DNA from: Coemansia sp. RSA 922
Lineage: Eukaryota; Kickxellomycota; Kickxellomycetes; Kickxellales; Kickxellaceae
NCBI GenBank assembly: GCA_027577415.1
Contig: JANBQS010000379.1
Coordinates: forward strand, 1 to 19,435
Direction of reading: 5' to 3'
Length of the DNA: 19,435 bases
Positions 1 through 9,368 of the stretch are shown here, one piece after another (positions within the stretch are counted from its first letter, which is position 1; every line of letters begins with the position of its first letter). Below the pieces are notes generated by a model. It did not search any database, had not been told where the DNA came from, and was given only the letters and a program-made list of their open reading frames with translations. Position numbers and translations under genes: made by a program.

Positions 1-225
1 GGCGCCTTCTCGCGCGAGGAGGCTGACGAGTATGCTCGTATCGGCACTCTCAACGGACTGTTTGTCTTGGGTCGTTCCATTGGTTTCATTGGCCATTATC
101 TTGACCAGAAGAGACTCAAGCAGGGCCTGTACCGCCACCCATGGGATGACATCTCCTACCTCAACCCCGCTACTGCTCAGGGCGATCGTGTGCAGGTTGG
201 AGCTGCCAAGATAGCATCTGCCTAA
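1..225 (+). CDS. ACLY: ATP-citrate lyase, C-terminal end (5' part outside window)
   Basis: Frame 1 is open from the first base to a TAA at 223-225 and gives 74 residues. They contain [20 protein letters not shown] followed by WDDISYL, the very conserved C-terminal end of the citrate-synthase-like module of ATP-citrate lyase. The enzyme cleaves citrate with CoA and ATP to make cytosolic acetyl-CoA and oxaloacetate for lipid and sterol synthesis. The final residues, after [10 protein letters not shown], are a short variable tail. The window does not show whether this fungus has the single-chain animal-type enzyme or the two-subunit type of many ascomycetes. An internal ATG-initiated ORF over the same bases in another frame is a shadow. 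The family call is very secure. Confidence 0.95.
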   Translation, partial: GAFSREEADEYARIGTLNGLFVLGRSIGFIGHYLDQKRLKQGLYRHPWDDISYLNPATAQGDRVQVGAAKIASA

Positions 226-506
226 GAAAAAAAATAATAATAATAATAAATTTTTGGTTTATTAGTTCCTTTATATTCGGAAAGTAGATCAACACCTGTT
301 TCTGACTTGGGCCTCCCTCATTTACTATAATTGGACGCGATAAACCAGAAAGAGTGACGACAGAACCTCATTTCCCTTACAAAGAAATCGAACCACGTAG
401 ATAAGAGGGAAAAGAGTGTAGGTTTTCTCTCGCTGACGTCTTTTTCCTCACTCTTCTTAATCCATACTCTTGTTGTAATAGTATATCTTTTTAAACAAAA
501 AAAAAA
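226..506. other. Intergenic: ACLY 3' flank and kinase promoter
   Basis: This 281-bp AT-rich gap holds a TAA microsatellite directly after the ACLY stop, probably inside its 3' UTR, and the 5' flank of the kinase gene. It ends in an A-rich run (about 495-506) touching the kinase start codon. No further gene is supported. A minus-strand ORF here (318-569) is Phe/Cys-rich and looks like chance. Confidence 0.6.
233..250. repeat. (TAA)n microsatellite
   Basis: Five uninterrupted TAA units (235-249) lie eight bases after the ACLY stop codon, flanked by an A run. This is a simple repeat in the presumed 3' UTR and could overlap the polyadenylation region. Confidence 0.85.
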
Positions 507-2581
507 ATGGGAAACTCTCAAACAAAGGACTCGTCCGAACACCAGGCACAAGGTAAACCACCAACACATATTTTAAGCAAACATACTGTTTATGTTATCT
601 ACAACAACGACTCAATCACCATCATATTTTTTTAGGCTTGGGTTTGCATGACTTTGTATTACGACATGTCATTGGACGCGGTGCCTTTGGCAAAGTACGA
701 CTAGTCGAACACGTCGAGACACGACGCAGTTACGCCTTAAAATACATTAGCAAAGCACTGTGCGCCGAACGCCACGGTGAAGCCAATGTTATACAGGAAC
801 GCGCTATACTAGAAGAAATATCTCACGCCTACGTCGCCAACCTACGTTTCTCATTCCAAACCACCCACCACGTGTTTCTAGTCCTCGACTTGATGCAAGG
901 CGGCGACCTGAGATTTCATATGAGACGACAGAAAGGGCTCTCCGAAGGCGTCATCCGACTATGGATAGCCGAGCTGGCCAGCGCCATCAACTACCTACAT
1001 ACTATCCATGGCGTAGTGCATAGGGATATCAAGCCCGAGAACGTACTAATGGATCACGAGGGACATTTAGCTCTGACTGACTTTAACGCTGCGATTAGAA
1101 TCACTGACAAGGCGCCGATGCATAGGGGTGTGGCGGGGACGACGAGTTATATGGCGCCTGAATTAATTAGTGGTGGGGAGTATGCGGGTTCAGTCGACTG
1201 GTGGTCGTTGGGTGTACTCATGTATGAGTGTGTGTTTGGACATCGGCCTTTTCGTCGTAAGAGTCGTGATGACTTGAGTCGAGCTATTATCGAAGACGAT
1301 GTGCAGTTTCCTGTCACTACTGATTCTAGAGTATCGTTGGACTGTATTTCGGCTATTCGCGGTCTATTACACAAATCTCCCGAGCGACGTCTGGGTTGTG
1401 ATGGATTTGAGCGACTAAAGGCACATTCGTTTTTCGCCTCTATCGACTGGGATGCTTTGGAGACGCGCGATATTACTCCGCTGTTTGTACCGAATACTAG
1501 TACGGATAATTTCGATAAATCGCGAGTCAATACTGGTCAAGTTTCGACACCTGGTAACGAGGATACTGTGGGGAGTTATCAGTCGGATGGTATATTGGAT
1601 CGAGAGTATGCTAATTTCAATTACATCGAGTATTTGACTTTTAAAGCTTACGTCGAACAACACGGGTCAGTCACTGCCGAAGCCGTTACAGAAGCCGTAG
1701 ACGCGGTTAGTACTCCAGATGGATCTAGAATTCCGCCGCCACTTTTACAGTTACGATTGGACGGACGACCTGTAGTACGCTCTATTACTAAAGGCAAGAC
1801 ATTGGATCCCGGAGCTTCGACAGTATCTTTGGTTCCCAGCAGTAATAGCGTTAGACGGCGTATCACTACTAGGGCTGTTGCGAGACTCAAGCGGATGAAC
1901 CCATCGATGGTCAGTTTAAACCAATCGTTCAGTGGACATACCTCTGAACGCCAGACTAGCGACGACACATTACGACATACCGATATTGATACTACGGAAC
2001 TGCCTGGAAATGTACCGATTGATGCGGTGGTTTGGTCGGCGATGCTTCCGTCACAAAGATTATTGGCTACTAGGTTCTGTGCCAAAATGACTCTTGACCG
2101 AATAACCGCCTCTCTACTAAGCGTATCACGAACCAGTCAGCCGCCCATTAGCAGTAACACTAGTAAACTATCTGTTGCTCAGTTACCCAGTACTAAACCA
2201 CGGAGCAGCAGCTGTTATATTAGTAAGACGCAATCGACCCGTACGGATTGTCCGCAACCACGAGCCGTAAACGCAGTAGGTCGTCAGCTACGACATTGGC
2301 CGAGTGTAACGAATACTACAAAGGACTCTAGTACACCACGACTCGTTCCTATCGCTGCGCAGTGGAAGGCTCCTAGGAAAGGAAAAATGGAGGCGCAGGC
2401 TTTGGTTCACAAGACTAATTACCCGCAGCTCAATAGTGACCCTGTTATTGTGGCTATGGCAGCTGAGATTGCTGCTGATGGGTGGGAAGTTATTCCAAAG
2501 TCAGCTGCTGCTAGCGTAGTAGCTCCATGGAATATCTTGTCTCCTAAACAGACGGCCTTTGGCAAAGTAGCTATTCTGTAA
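507..2581 (+). CDS. STK32/YANK-type AGC Ser/Thr kinase, predicted N-myristoylated (join 507-552, 636-2581)
   Basis: The spliced product is 663 aa. Exon 1 encodes MGNSQTKDSSEHQAQ, with Gly2 and Asn3 in a good N-myristoylation context, as in vertebrate STK32 kinases, so a plasma-membrane location is likely. Kinase elements: Gly loop GRGAFGKV (29-36), ATP lysine K51, alphaC glutamate about E70, HRDIKPEN (144-151), APE (189-191), and the AGC-tail-like FVPNT (299-303). The DFG motif reads DFN (164-166), which is characteristic of the STK32/YANK family. Residues from about 330 to the end are a Ser/Thr-rich tail with no recognised domain. A TTG at 638 opens a longer-looking ORF, but it lacks the Gly2 signal, so the spliced ATG start at 507 is preferred. 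The cellular target is unknown. The family call is strong; the intron rests on sequence only. Confidence 0.88.
553..635 (+). other. Spliceosomal intron in the kinase gene
   Basis: This is an 83-bp phase-1 intron. It starts GTAAAC after a CAAG exon end and finishes with a T-run and TTTTTTTAG. Removing it joins MGNSQ...AQ in frame to GLGLHDFVLRHVIGRG, just ahead of the kinase domain. Both sites are canonical, and the join produces a myristoylation N-terminus typical of the family. It is the only intron I can support in the window. Confidence 0.8.
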
Positions 2582-2865
2582 ATGACGAATCATGTGGAAA
2601 AAAATTTGACTATAAACAGGTTGATGCATGATGTTACGTATTGTGAGAACGGAACAGGGGGTCAGTTGACTTACTGAGCCACTCTTTTGATGACTCGATG
2701 CCGATCCTTTTTTTTTTTTTCCTTCTCTCTCTCACTCGGCATAAATAGCCAACCCGTCTCCCCGTTTCTCTTTCTCTTTTCTGAGGTGGGGTTTGGGGTA
2801 ATAACCCACCCACCCAAAGTATAAAAAATTTATCCATTCTTATTTTTCTTTTTTTTTTTTTACCT
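2582..2865. promoter_or_regulatory. Kinase 3' flank and AMP deaminase promoter
   Basis: This 284-bp gap is strongly pyrimidine-rich on the + strand. It has a T-run at about 2708-2720, CTCTCT tracts around 2723-2733, and a second T-run at about 2846-2860 ending five bases before the AMP deaminase ATG. A GGTGGGGTTTGGGGT stretch is followed within a few bases by AACCCACCCACCC (about 2785-2816), an imperfect inverted repeat. A TATA-like TATAAAAAA begins at 2820, about 45 bp before the start codon. These are typical fungal core-promoter features, but no specific factor site is recognised. Confidence 0.4.
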
Positions 2866-5265
2866 ATGACTGCTGCTGATGCCCTTCGTCGTTCTGAGGT
2901 GAGTTCTGCTAGCCTCAACAACGACTTTGAAGATGACTATGAAGACGAGGAAGATGCTGCTGGCAACAGCCATCATCCGTTCTTGAGCCGACGCTCTCTG
3001 TCCAAGGCCAGTTTCGAAGCCAGTCACGCGTTTGTCAACGCCATGATTATCCAGTCCTCCGAAGACGATACCTCAGTCCAACTCAATACTATCGACTCTG
3101 CTCCAAGCGATATCGGTACACCTCGGTCGATTCTAATGTCGCGCAAACTTGGACAAGCCCACGCGGATGCTCTACTGCCGCAGCTGTCGCCACTTATGCC
3201 AGTGATTCCTCCTGATTTGCACTCGATGCCGCATCTGACTCTAGATGACGAAAGCCAGTCGACGCAGGGTCAGGCCAGTACGCTGACGGTGGACGAGGAC
3301 GATGACGAGGTTGTTAGTAGGAGGTTGGAGCGAGAGATCCGCAAGATGATGATCCGTACTCATCTAAATGGCGAGTCTGCTGAGGAACTGGAGGGGATGA
3401 GCGAGAGCCCGCAGGAACTGCAGCGTATCGGCGAGGCACTCAGTCGCTGTATGATGCTGAGAACAAAGTATATGCAAATCAGCATGCAGCGCGAGAGCGA
3501 TAACCCAAGAAACCAAGCTCAGTGGCAGATTTATCCTGCTCCGCCTCCACCCGCCTGGCGCAATTTTGACCAGCCTGTTAAGGAAGATGCTCAGGAATTC
3601 GACCTCAACAAGTGCCAGATACCCGGTGACGACGGACGCACTTTTGCTATGGGCGATGACGGCGTCTACGCTGTCTTTGACAAAGACAGTGCTGTGCCGT
3701 TTACTATGGCGCCTTCTATTCGAGAGTTCTATATGGATCTGGATTTCCTACTCGACACTATCTCGGATGGTCCTGTCAAGACCTGGGCGTTCCGTCGGCT
3801 CCGCTACCTGGATGCGCGCTGGCAGTTGTATGTGCTGCTCAACGAGCGCGAGGAGACCGCGCAGTCCAAGATGGTCCCCCATCGCGACCTGTACAATGTG
3901 CGCAAGGTCGACGGCCACGTACACTTGGCTAGCGCGATGAACCAGAAGCACCTTTTGCGGTTCATCAAGTACAAGCTCAAGAACGAGCCGGACCGCCCCG
4001 TAATCGTGCGTGACGGCAAGACGCTGACTCTGCGCCAGGTCTTTGAGTCGCTCAACCTCACGGCCTACGACTTGTCGATTGACACGCTGGACATGCACGC
4101 GCATAACGGTGCCTACCACCGCTTCGACAAGTTCAACCTAAAGTACAACCCGATCGGAGAGTCGCGTCTGCGTGAGATCTTCATAAAGACTGACAATTTC
4201 ATTGATGGCGAGTTCTTTGCTCAGATCACCAAGGAGGTTATCTCGGATCTCGAGCAGTCAAAGTACCAGATGGCTGAGTACCGGATCTCTATCTATGGAA
4301 GGTCGCCCGACGAGTGGGATAAACTGGCTGCTTGGGTCGTCGACCACAAGATTCTGTCGCCCAACGTACGCTGGCTCATCCAAGTACCGCGTCTCTACAA
4401 CGTGTATAAGGCTGGTGGTCAAGTGTCAAACTTTGAGCAGGTTATTGCCAACCTTTTCGGTCCGCTATTCGAAGTCACCAAGGATCCTAGTTCGCATCCC
4501 AAGCTCCATGTGTTCTTGCAGCGCGTAGTCGGATTCGATTCCGTCGACGACGAGTCCAAACCCGAGCGCCGTATGCACAAAAAGTACCCGCTGCCTCATG
4601 TCTGGAACACTCCCGATAACCCGCCCTACACGTACTATACGTATTTCATGCTGGCCAATATGTGCACTTTGAACCAGTGGAGAGGACGCCGCGGCTTTAA
4701 CACTTTTGTCTTCCGTCCTCATGCCGGCGAAGCTGGAGATACCGAGCACCTGGCTGCTGCCTTTTTAGCCGCTCAGGCCATTAACCACGGTATTCTGTTA
4801 CGCAAAGTACCAGCTCTTCAGTACCTGTACTATTTGCAGCAAATCGGCCTGGCTATGTCTCCTCTTTCCAACAACGCTTTGTTCTTGGTGTATGAGCGCA
4901 ATCCCTTCAACACCTTTTTCCAGCGCGGACTCAACGTCGCCCTGTCCACGGACGACCCTTTGCAGTTCCATTTCACTAAGGAGCCGCTGATGGAGGAGTA
5001 CTCGGTCGCTGCTCAGATCTGGAAGTACAACAGCGTCGATATGTGCGAGCTTGCCATGAACTCTGTCATACAGAGTGGATTTGAAGCCGAGGTCAAGCGT
5101 CATTGGATCGGTCGCGAGTATCTGGAGACTGGTCAGACCGAAGTACACAAGACCAACGTTCCTCTGTGTCGCCTCAAGTACCGTTCGTCGACGCTCGAGC
5201 AAGAGCACGCCGTTATTGCCAAGATGGCTGCCACGGGCTCTGACGTCCTTAACCCAGCAAAGTAA
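2866..5265 (+). CDS. AMD1: AMP deaminase
   Basis: This single-exon gene encodes 799 aa. AMP deaminase converts AMP to IMP and ammonia in purine-nucleotide and energy-charge balance. The first ~190 residues are acidic and low in complexity, as in other members, and are probably regulatory. The catalytic region starts near YMQISMQRES. Metal and catalytic motifs are visible: VDGHVH (H351, H353) followed by MNQKHLLRFIK; RPHAGEAG (H619, E622); and LSTDDPLQFHFTKEPLMEEY (D696, D697). ISIYGRSPDEW and MSPLSNNALFL are further family blocks. The length is normal for a fungal enzyme. A small oddity is RPHAGEAG where the animal enzymes have RPHCGEAG. The ATG at 2866 directly follows the promoter T-run. 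The gene converges on the next one with only 22 bp between stop codons. Confidence 0.96.
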   Translation: MTAADALRRSEVSSASLNNDFEDDYEDEEDAAGNSHHPFLSRRSLSKASFEASHAFVNAMIIQSSEDDTSVQLNTIDSAPSDIGTPRSILMSRKLGQAHADALLPQLSPLMPVIPPDLHSMPHLTLDDESQSTQGQASTLTVDEDDDEVVSRRLEREIRKMMIRTHLNGESAEELEGMSESPQELQRIGEALSRCMMLRTKYMQISMQRESDNPRNQAQWQIYPAPPPPAWRNFDQPVKEDAQEFDLNKCQIPGDDGRTFAMGDDGVYAVFDKDSAVPFTMAPSIREFYMDLDFLLDTISDGPVKTWAFRRLRYLDARWQLYVLLNEREETAQSKMVPHRDLYNVRKVDGHVHLASAMNQKHLLRFIKYKLKNEPDRPVIVRDGKTLTLRQVFESLNLTAYDLSIDTLDMHAHNGAYHRFDKFNLKYNPIGESRLREIFIKTDNFIDGEFFAQITKEVISDLEQSKYQMAEYRISIYGRSPDEWDKLAAWVVDHKILSPNVRWLIQVPRLYNVYKAGGQVSNFEQVIANLFGPLFEVTKDPSSHPKLHVFLQRVVGFDSVDDESKPERRMHKKYPLPHVWNTPDNPPYTYYTYFMLANMCTLNQWRGRRGFNTFVFRPHAGEAGDTEHLAAAFLAAQAINHGILLRKVPALQYLYYLQQIGLAMSPLSNNALFLVYERNPFNTFFQRGLNVALSTDDPLQFHFTKEPLMEEYSVAAQIWKYNSVDMCELAMNSVIQSGFEAEVKRHWIGREYLETGQTEVHKTNVPLCRLKYRSSTLEQEHAVIAKMAATGSDVLNPAK

Positions 5266-5287
5266 ATCAAATATTGTTTTTTTATTC

Positions 5288-6178
5288 TCAGAATTTGAAT
5301 ACATTGGTATATCCTAGCTCTTTCAAAACTCCGCCAATCTTGCCTTGCGCAACTGGTCCCGGACGCTCACCACTTACTGCGGTGACCATTGCTGGTGGTC
5401 CACAAACGCCAATAAACGTAGAAGGACTAGCAGGCGGCATGACCTTCTCTACCACGGACCTATCGACATTGCCAGACATTCCTTGCCACTCGTCAGGCGC
5501 CGAGTTGAGGATATAATGAATGGCGAATTTGTCGGGATACTTTGCAGCAAGCGCATCTAGCTCATTCTTGAGGATAATATCGTCAGCCGTCTTGTTCGCA
5601 AACAACAGCGTGACCTTCGTGTGGTCGTCGGGGTTCTCCAATATGTGCCTAGTCAGCTGTAAGCAAGGGGTGATACCAGACCCGCCAGCAATAAGTCCCA
5701 CATCCCTAAACGAGTCAGGGCTATAGTCGAGAAAGGGCAATGGTCCCCAGACCTCCACTGTATCGCCAGGTTTCAGCGCGTGCATTACCGGCGATACCAA
5801 ACCCTTGTCATATCGCTTCACTACGATTTCAAACCACCCCTGCTGGTACTTTGCCGACACTGGTGTATAAGGTCGCCACTCAGTCTTGCCATCAGCTTGT
5901 CTGACTCGAAATAACACTGCTGAGGATACGTTGAACCCCAAGCGCTTATCGTCATCCAATTTAAACCTCAATCGCTTGACGTCGTGTGTCAGTTTCTCGC
6001 TAGACTCGAGAGAAATAGGCGTAAACTTTAGTCGACTCACTGCGGTGTCTGGCTCTGCGTTATTGAAGAACCGGTATGCTGCTATACCACCAGCCGTCGC
6101 TGCAAATAGTCCACCAGCTAACAGTATCCTCTTGGCACTAAAACCATTGGCAATAACAGGCAAGCGAGTATGTATCAT
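5288..6178 (-). CDS. MCR1: NADH-cytochrome b5 reductase, mitochondrial MCR1 type
   Basis: The 296-aa product transfers electrons from NADH through FAD to cytochrome b5 or other acceptors. Residues about 18-38 form one hydrophobic segment (ILLAGGLFAATAGGIAAYRF) after a short basic N-terminus, the layout of Mcr1 anchored in the outer mitochondrial membrane or processed to the intermembrane space. FAD-binding RPYTPVS is at 102-108, followed by KGLVSPVMHALKPGD. NADH-binding GGSGITP is at about 165-171 and CGPP at 259-262. The C-terminus VLKELGYTNVFKF is typical of the family. The ORF can be extended two codons to a TTG at 6184, but the first ATG is at 6178 and is taken as the start. The stop lies 22 bp from the AMP deaminase stop. 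Confidence 0.94.
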   Translation of the reverse strand: MIHTRLPVIANGFSAKRILLAGGLFAATAGGIAAYRFFNNAEPDTAVSRLKFTPISLESSEKLTHDVKRLRFKLDDDKRLGFNVSSAVLFRVRQADGKTEWRPYTPVSAKYQQGWFEIVVKRYDKGLVSPVMHALKPGDTVEVWGPLPFLDYSPDSFRDVGLIAGGSGITPCLQLTRHILENPDDHTKVTLLFANKTADDIILKNELDALAAKYPDKFAIHYILNSAPDEWQGMSGNVDRSVVEKVMPPASPSTFIGVCGPPAMVTAVSGERPGPVAQGKIGGVLKELGYTNVFKF

Positions 6179-7054
6179 TGACAAAAAAAATACATAAATA
6201 TGTAATAAAAAAGGAAAAGAAAAGAGTGTTGAATCGTGTGAATGCCAAGAATCTTTCGAAACCCCACATCCCCTACTCCGGATTGTAATCTGCGCGCGGG
6301 GTATACAGGTAAGCAGCTTAATCTTGACAGCAGACCAAACAGGTAAACATGTATGTTATAGCATATGAAAAGTGAGAATAATAAGACCAGTATTCAATTG
6401 CAGTGGTGGTGGCCGACCAATATGTAAAATTAAAATGCTAGAACCCCTATGCTCGTTAGCTATAAGCTTACATCAATAAACATGGTTAATTCTAAACCGC
6501 ATTAGTATTGGCTAATCAAAAAGGGGGGACATCGTGATGTTTTCTTTGCCTTCTTTGCGGAGACTTGGGACTTGTCTCATCGCCAAAGCGGCTAAAGAAT
6601 TGGACAGCTTGGTGAGAAAGAGCTTTTTGGGCTTCCCACTCTTCCTTTCTTCTTTGGTATTCACTTTCAAATATTTATTTCTCACCAAGCTATTGTTATT
6701 TAGCGTGCATAGCGAGCGTTGTAGCGTATAGAATATAATAAATATGAGCGTATAAAAAGTGAGAACAAGTGTCTCTCTCTGGATGTCGACAGGATAATGT
6801 TTATATAGCCTTTTTCATGGCCCGTTTCCATAGACGGAAATACGTCTTTCCCGATACCCTTAGTGTCGCCGTGTTGTGCCTCTTTGTAGGCGGGCGATCA
6901 TCTATCGGTGGTGGGTCATTTGGGCGTTGTGAGTCCGTGGTAACCGATAAACGTGTATCATCATTGGACTGATCACGTGGGCCCTCACGCTGCGCTATGG
7001 CGCGCGTAACACTATCCAACATTAAGCATTTTCGTTTATACATTAGAAGCCACT
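6179..7054. other. Divergent intergenic region between MCR1 and the F-box-like gene
   Basis: This 876-bp gap separates two divergently transcribed genes, so it must hold both promoters. It contains an imperfect inverted repeat (6591-6704) and an 18-bp direct repeat with 16 matches (6361-6378 and 6748-6765). A CCCCT (AGGGG on the minus strand, STRE-like) lies near 6270 upstream of MCR1. A 65-codon ORF at 6534-6731 overlaps the inverted repeat and has no protein-like features. No further gene is supported. Confidence 0.5.
6591..6704. repeat. Imperfect inverted repeat with 58-bp spacer
   Basis: The left arm (6591-6619) starts GCTAAA and ends AGCTTGGTGAGAAA. The right arm (6678-6704) is its reverse complement with a two-base gap and a few mismatches. 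The inner 14 bases (6606-6619 against 6678-6691) and the outer six are exact. It could be a degenerate MITE-like element, a transcribed hairpin, or a regulatory palindrome. No clear target-site duplication was recognised. Confidence 0.5.
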
Positions 7055-8728
7055 ATGTCCAACTCTTTATCTCCAGCCCAAGCTCTTTCCATTGACGTTC
7101 TACGTTTAATAATGAAGTGGGTAACACAGGAAAATAAGTCGTCATCTACGGGAGTAAGCTGCGAAGTGCACTACTTGAAAGAGTTGCTGACTGTGAGCTC
7201 AGCCTGGCGACAGGTAGCCCTTGAATTCCTGTGGAGACAGGTCAGCTTCACCATTAATGACAATAAAGGCGAAGTGCAGCTTAAACGTCCCAAGTGGGTT
7301 GAGAATAATGCTCTGCCTCACAATGCTGCAAACTTTGTAAAAGAAATTATTGTGTATGTCTCCATGTCTGCTGTTGTTAGCGGAATGGCTCATAAACTAC
7401 TGGTGAACTATATTGGGCATACTAAATTATTTCCCTTAGCCAATAAACTTACCCTCAGTATAGAAGAATGTACGAGCTATCACGTTGATGATAAAGACCT
7501 GGCCATTGCCAATGCTCTAGAGTTTGCCAACCTACTAAAGTCGATGGCACTGTCATTAACGATGATAGAGCTAGAATGTTGTGGAGATGAGTGGCAAGTA
7601 ACAACTCATGATCTGGACAGCAATTTGAGCGAAGAAATATTAGCGACATTTGCAAGTGTAGTTTATGCCTCTACGAAACGTGCTCATCTCAATTTGCGTG
7701 CTATTGATATAGAAACACTAGCAATTATTAACTCTATTCCACCACTTTCTTGGCTTACCTTGGACTATACAGAGTCATCAGATATACGCACAAGCCTGGT
7801 ACACAAGTCCGCCAGCACACTTCAATACTTAGATATTCCTATGGATGCGGCTAATGTTTTACTTTACAATTTCAATGGCAAGGCTCTAGTGTATCCAAAC
7901 ATGCAGGGTTTGATATTATCTTCATGTTTTCGCAACAGGTCAAATGAAAGGATAGTGTCCTCAGCCGGTACTCCGTTCCCTGTACTAAGCATGTTGTCTC
8001 TGTTTGCGCCATATCCATTTGAAGACGATGTATTATTCCGAGGTAATGCTACAACCTTAAAGTCACTGAGTTTGCATTTGGACGGTAATACTATTGCCAC
8101 ACTTAGTCGGGAGCGAGTATTTGAAAACAAACATCGTGTGTTACAGAACATATATATCAACCAGTATAGTGGCGATTGGAATACATCCATCAATTCTAAT
8201 GTCAACACAGAACGATTCTTTAACCACTTGGCGAGTACAGCCAAAAGATTTGCAGTGACAGATTTAGAACTAGACAGATCACTCCTATCGGCAATAAAAT
8301 GTGGCAAAGGGTTCCAGAATATCAAGGTAATTAATTTTTGCATGACCCTTGTGTCAATCTTTGATGTCTTAAGTACATTGAAGACACTTCCAGCCCTTGT
8401 CGAACTTTTTTGTGGCATTAGTGGACTGGGGCCCGAGCTTGAAGACATTGCTGTCGAAGAACTGCCCAACCATGTGGCGTCCACATACAGTGACAATGGA
8501 AAAAACTTTCAGGTGTGGACCACAGGTTGCCATAGTAGCCGCTTTGCTGATCGACTAGTAGATTACGCCTTGCTTCTCGCTCTTGCAAGCCCCAAGCTTC
8601 ATCGGATAATAGTCGTAGGAAATGCTCTTCTTGATTATGATGCCAAAGTTTCTAAAGCGCTGGAGAGCGGGCCTTATGCCAAGTATGCGCTGCAGCTCAA
8701 TAGGATGAAAAAAGCTATTCGTGAGTAA
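7055..8728 (+). CDS. F-box-like leucine-rich protein
   Basis: This intronless gene encodes 557 aa with no signal peptide or membrane segment. The N-terminus resembles a divergent F-box: LSIDVLRLIMKWV (about 11-23), then LKELLTVSSAWRQVALEFLWRQV (about 43-65). That is the pattern of helices with a conserved Trp-Arg-x-Val-Ala that, in this class, would bind Skp1. The remainder is leucine-rich, with repeated strand-like segments such as LKSLSLHLDGN and LSWLTLD, suggesting an irregular LRR solenoid for substrate recognition. Large families of such proteins occur in early-diverging fungi. If correct, it would act as an SCF ubiquitin-ligase adaptor. No individual orthologue is recognised, and the F-box call is by pattern only. 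Confidence 0.6.
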   Translation: MSNSLSPAQALSIDVLRLIMKWVTQENKSSSTGVSCEVHYLKELLTVSSAWRQVALEFLWRQVSFTINDNKGEVQLKRPKWVENNALPHNAANFVKEIIVYVSMSAVVSGMAHKLLVNYIGHTKLFPLANKLTLSIEECTSYHVDDKDLAIANALEFANLLKSMALSLTMIELECCGDEWQVTTHDLDSNLSEEILATFASVVYASTKRAHLNLRAIDIETLAIINSIPPLSWLTLDYTESSDIRTSLVHKSASTLQYLDIPMDAANVLLYNFNGKALVYPNMQGLILSSCFRNRSNERIVSSAGTPFPVLSMLSLFAPYPFEDDVLFRGNATTLKSLSLHLDGNTIATLSRERVFENKHRVLQNIYINQYSGDWNTSINSNVNTERFFNHLASTAKRFAVTDLELDRSLLSAIKCGKGFQNIKVINFCMTLVSIFDVLSTLKTLPALVELFCGISGLGPELEDIAVEELPNHVASTYSDNGKNFQVWTTGCHSSRFADRLVDYALLLALASPKLHRIIVVGNALLDYDAKVSKALESGPYAKYALQLNRMKKAIRE

Positions 8729-9368
8729 AGGAGCACTGTGTATAGTTGAGCGTGACAGTTGGTAGTTGCTTGTAAAAACAGAGAAACAGCCATAAAGTCA
8801 TATTGAAGGGCGCAGAAGAGACAGAACCAGAGTCTCTTTTCCAAGTGACATGACACTGGTTGCATGCCGATCGAAAGTTGGTAGTAATGTATGCTAGTCC
8901 GAGAGAAACTAGACAAGGTGTTTGCGTCTTGCCGCTAAAAGAGTCCTTTGGAACAGCGTCTAAAAATGGAATGGCTGCAGACTTTATCGGTTTGTTCAAT
9001 TTGCTCTTGCGCTTTCAAGACTTGCTGCGAGTGCTGACAAATCACCCTGTTTTTTTAGGGTATTTGGACATAGAGTGCTAAAGAAGCACAAAAAAGTCTC
9101 CTTTGAAACAACGACTGAAAGCTTGCTAGAACCTTCTTATTAGAGCAATTTGCCGAGACTTGTCATACATGCCTCTGAACAGCACTGGAATCCTCAATCT
9201 TTGCTTTTTTGGGGGGAGGGGCAGGCAAAACAGCAGAGCGGATCGAGTATATAATTTGCACCCAGGGGTGCTCTAGACAGTTGATTTTTCTTTTCTTGGC
9301 TATTCACTTTCTTATTTATTTCCTCTCACACTTACGCCTACTATTGACACAATAGCTAACGCTGAGAG
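8729..9368. other. Intergenic, no gene seen
   Basis: This 640-bp stretch has only short overlapping ORFs on both strands (for example 8860-9081 + and 8715-8999 -) without recognisable protein features. It includes the 3' flank of the F-box-like gene and the upstream region of the small gene at 9369. A T-run followed by AGGGT, opposite ACCCT, makes a small hairpin at about 9044-9061. A G-run lies near 9210-9218 and a TATA-like box at 9248-9254. Confidence 0.5.
9248..9254 (+). promoter_or_regulatory. TATA-like box upstream of the small gene at 9369
   Basis: TATATAA sits about 115 bp before the ATG at 9369 and is followed by a pyrimidine-rich stretch (9281-9335) where transcription could begin. 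This is compatible with a fungal core promoter but is based on the motif alone. Confidence 0.35.

Noticed and set aside
4798..5304. 168-aa minus-strand ORF inside AMP deaminase
   Set aside because: It is antisense to a strongly conserved catalytic region, so it is a shadow of that coding sequence.
6534..6731. 65-aa ORF between MCR1 and the F-box-like gene
   Set aside because: It overlaps an inverted repeat and has no recognisable features or protein-like composition.
7864..8496. 210-aa minus-strand ORF inside the F-box-like gene
   Set aside because: It is a shadow of the sense gene, with Ser-rich chance composition and no motif.
9044..9061. ACCCT/T-run/AGGGT as a bacterial-type terminator
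   Set aside because: The genome is fungal, so such a hairpin has no terminator meaning. The stem is only 5 bp.
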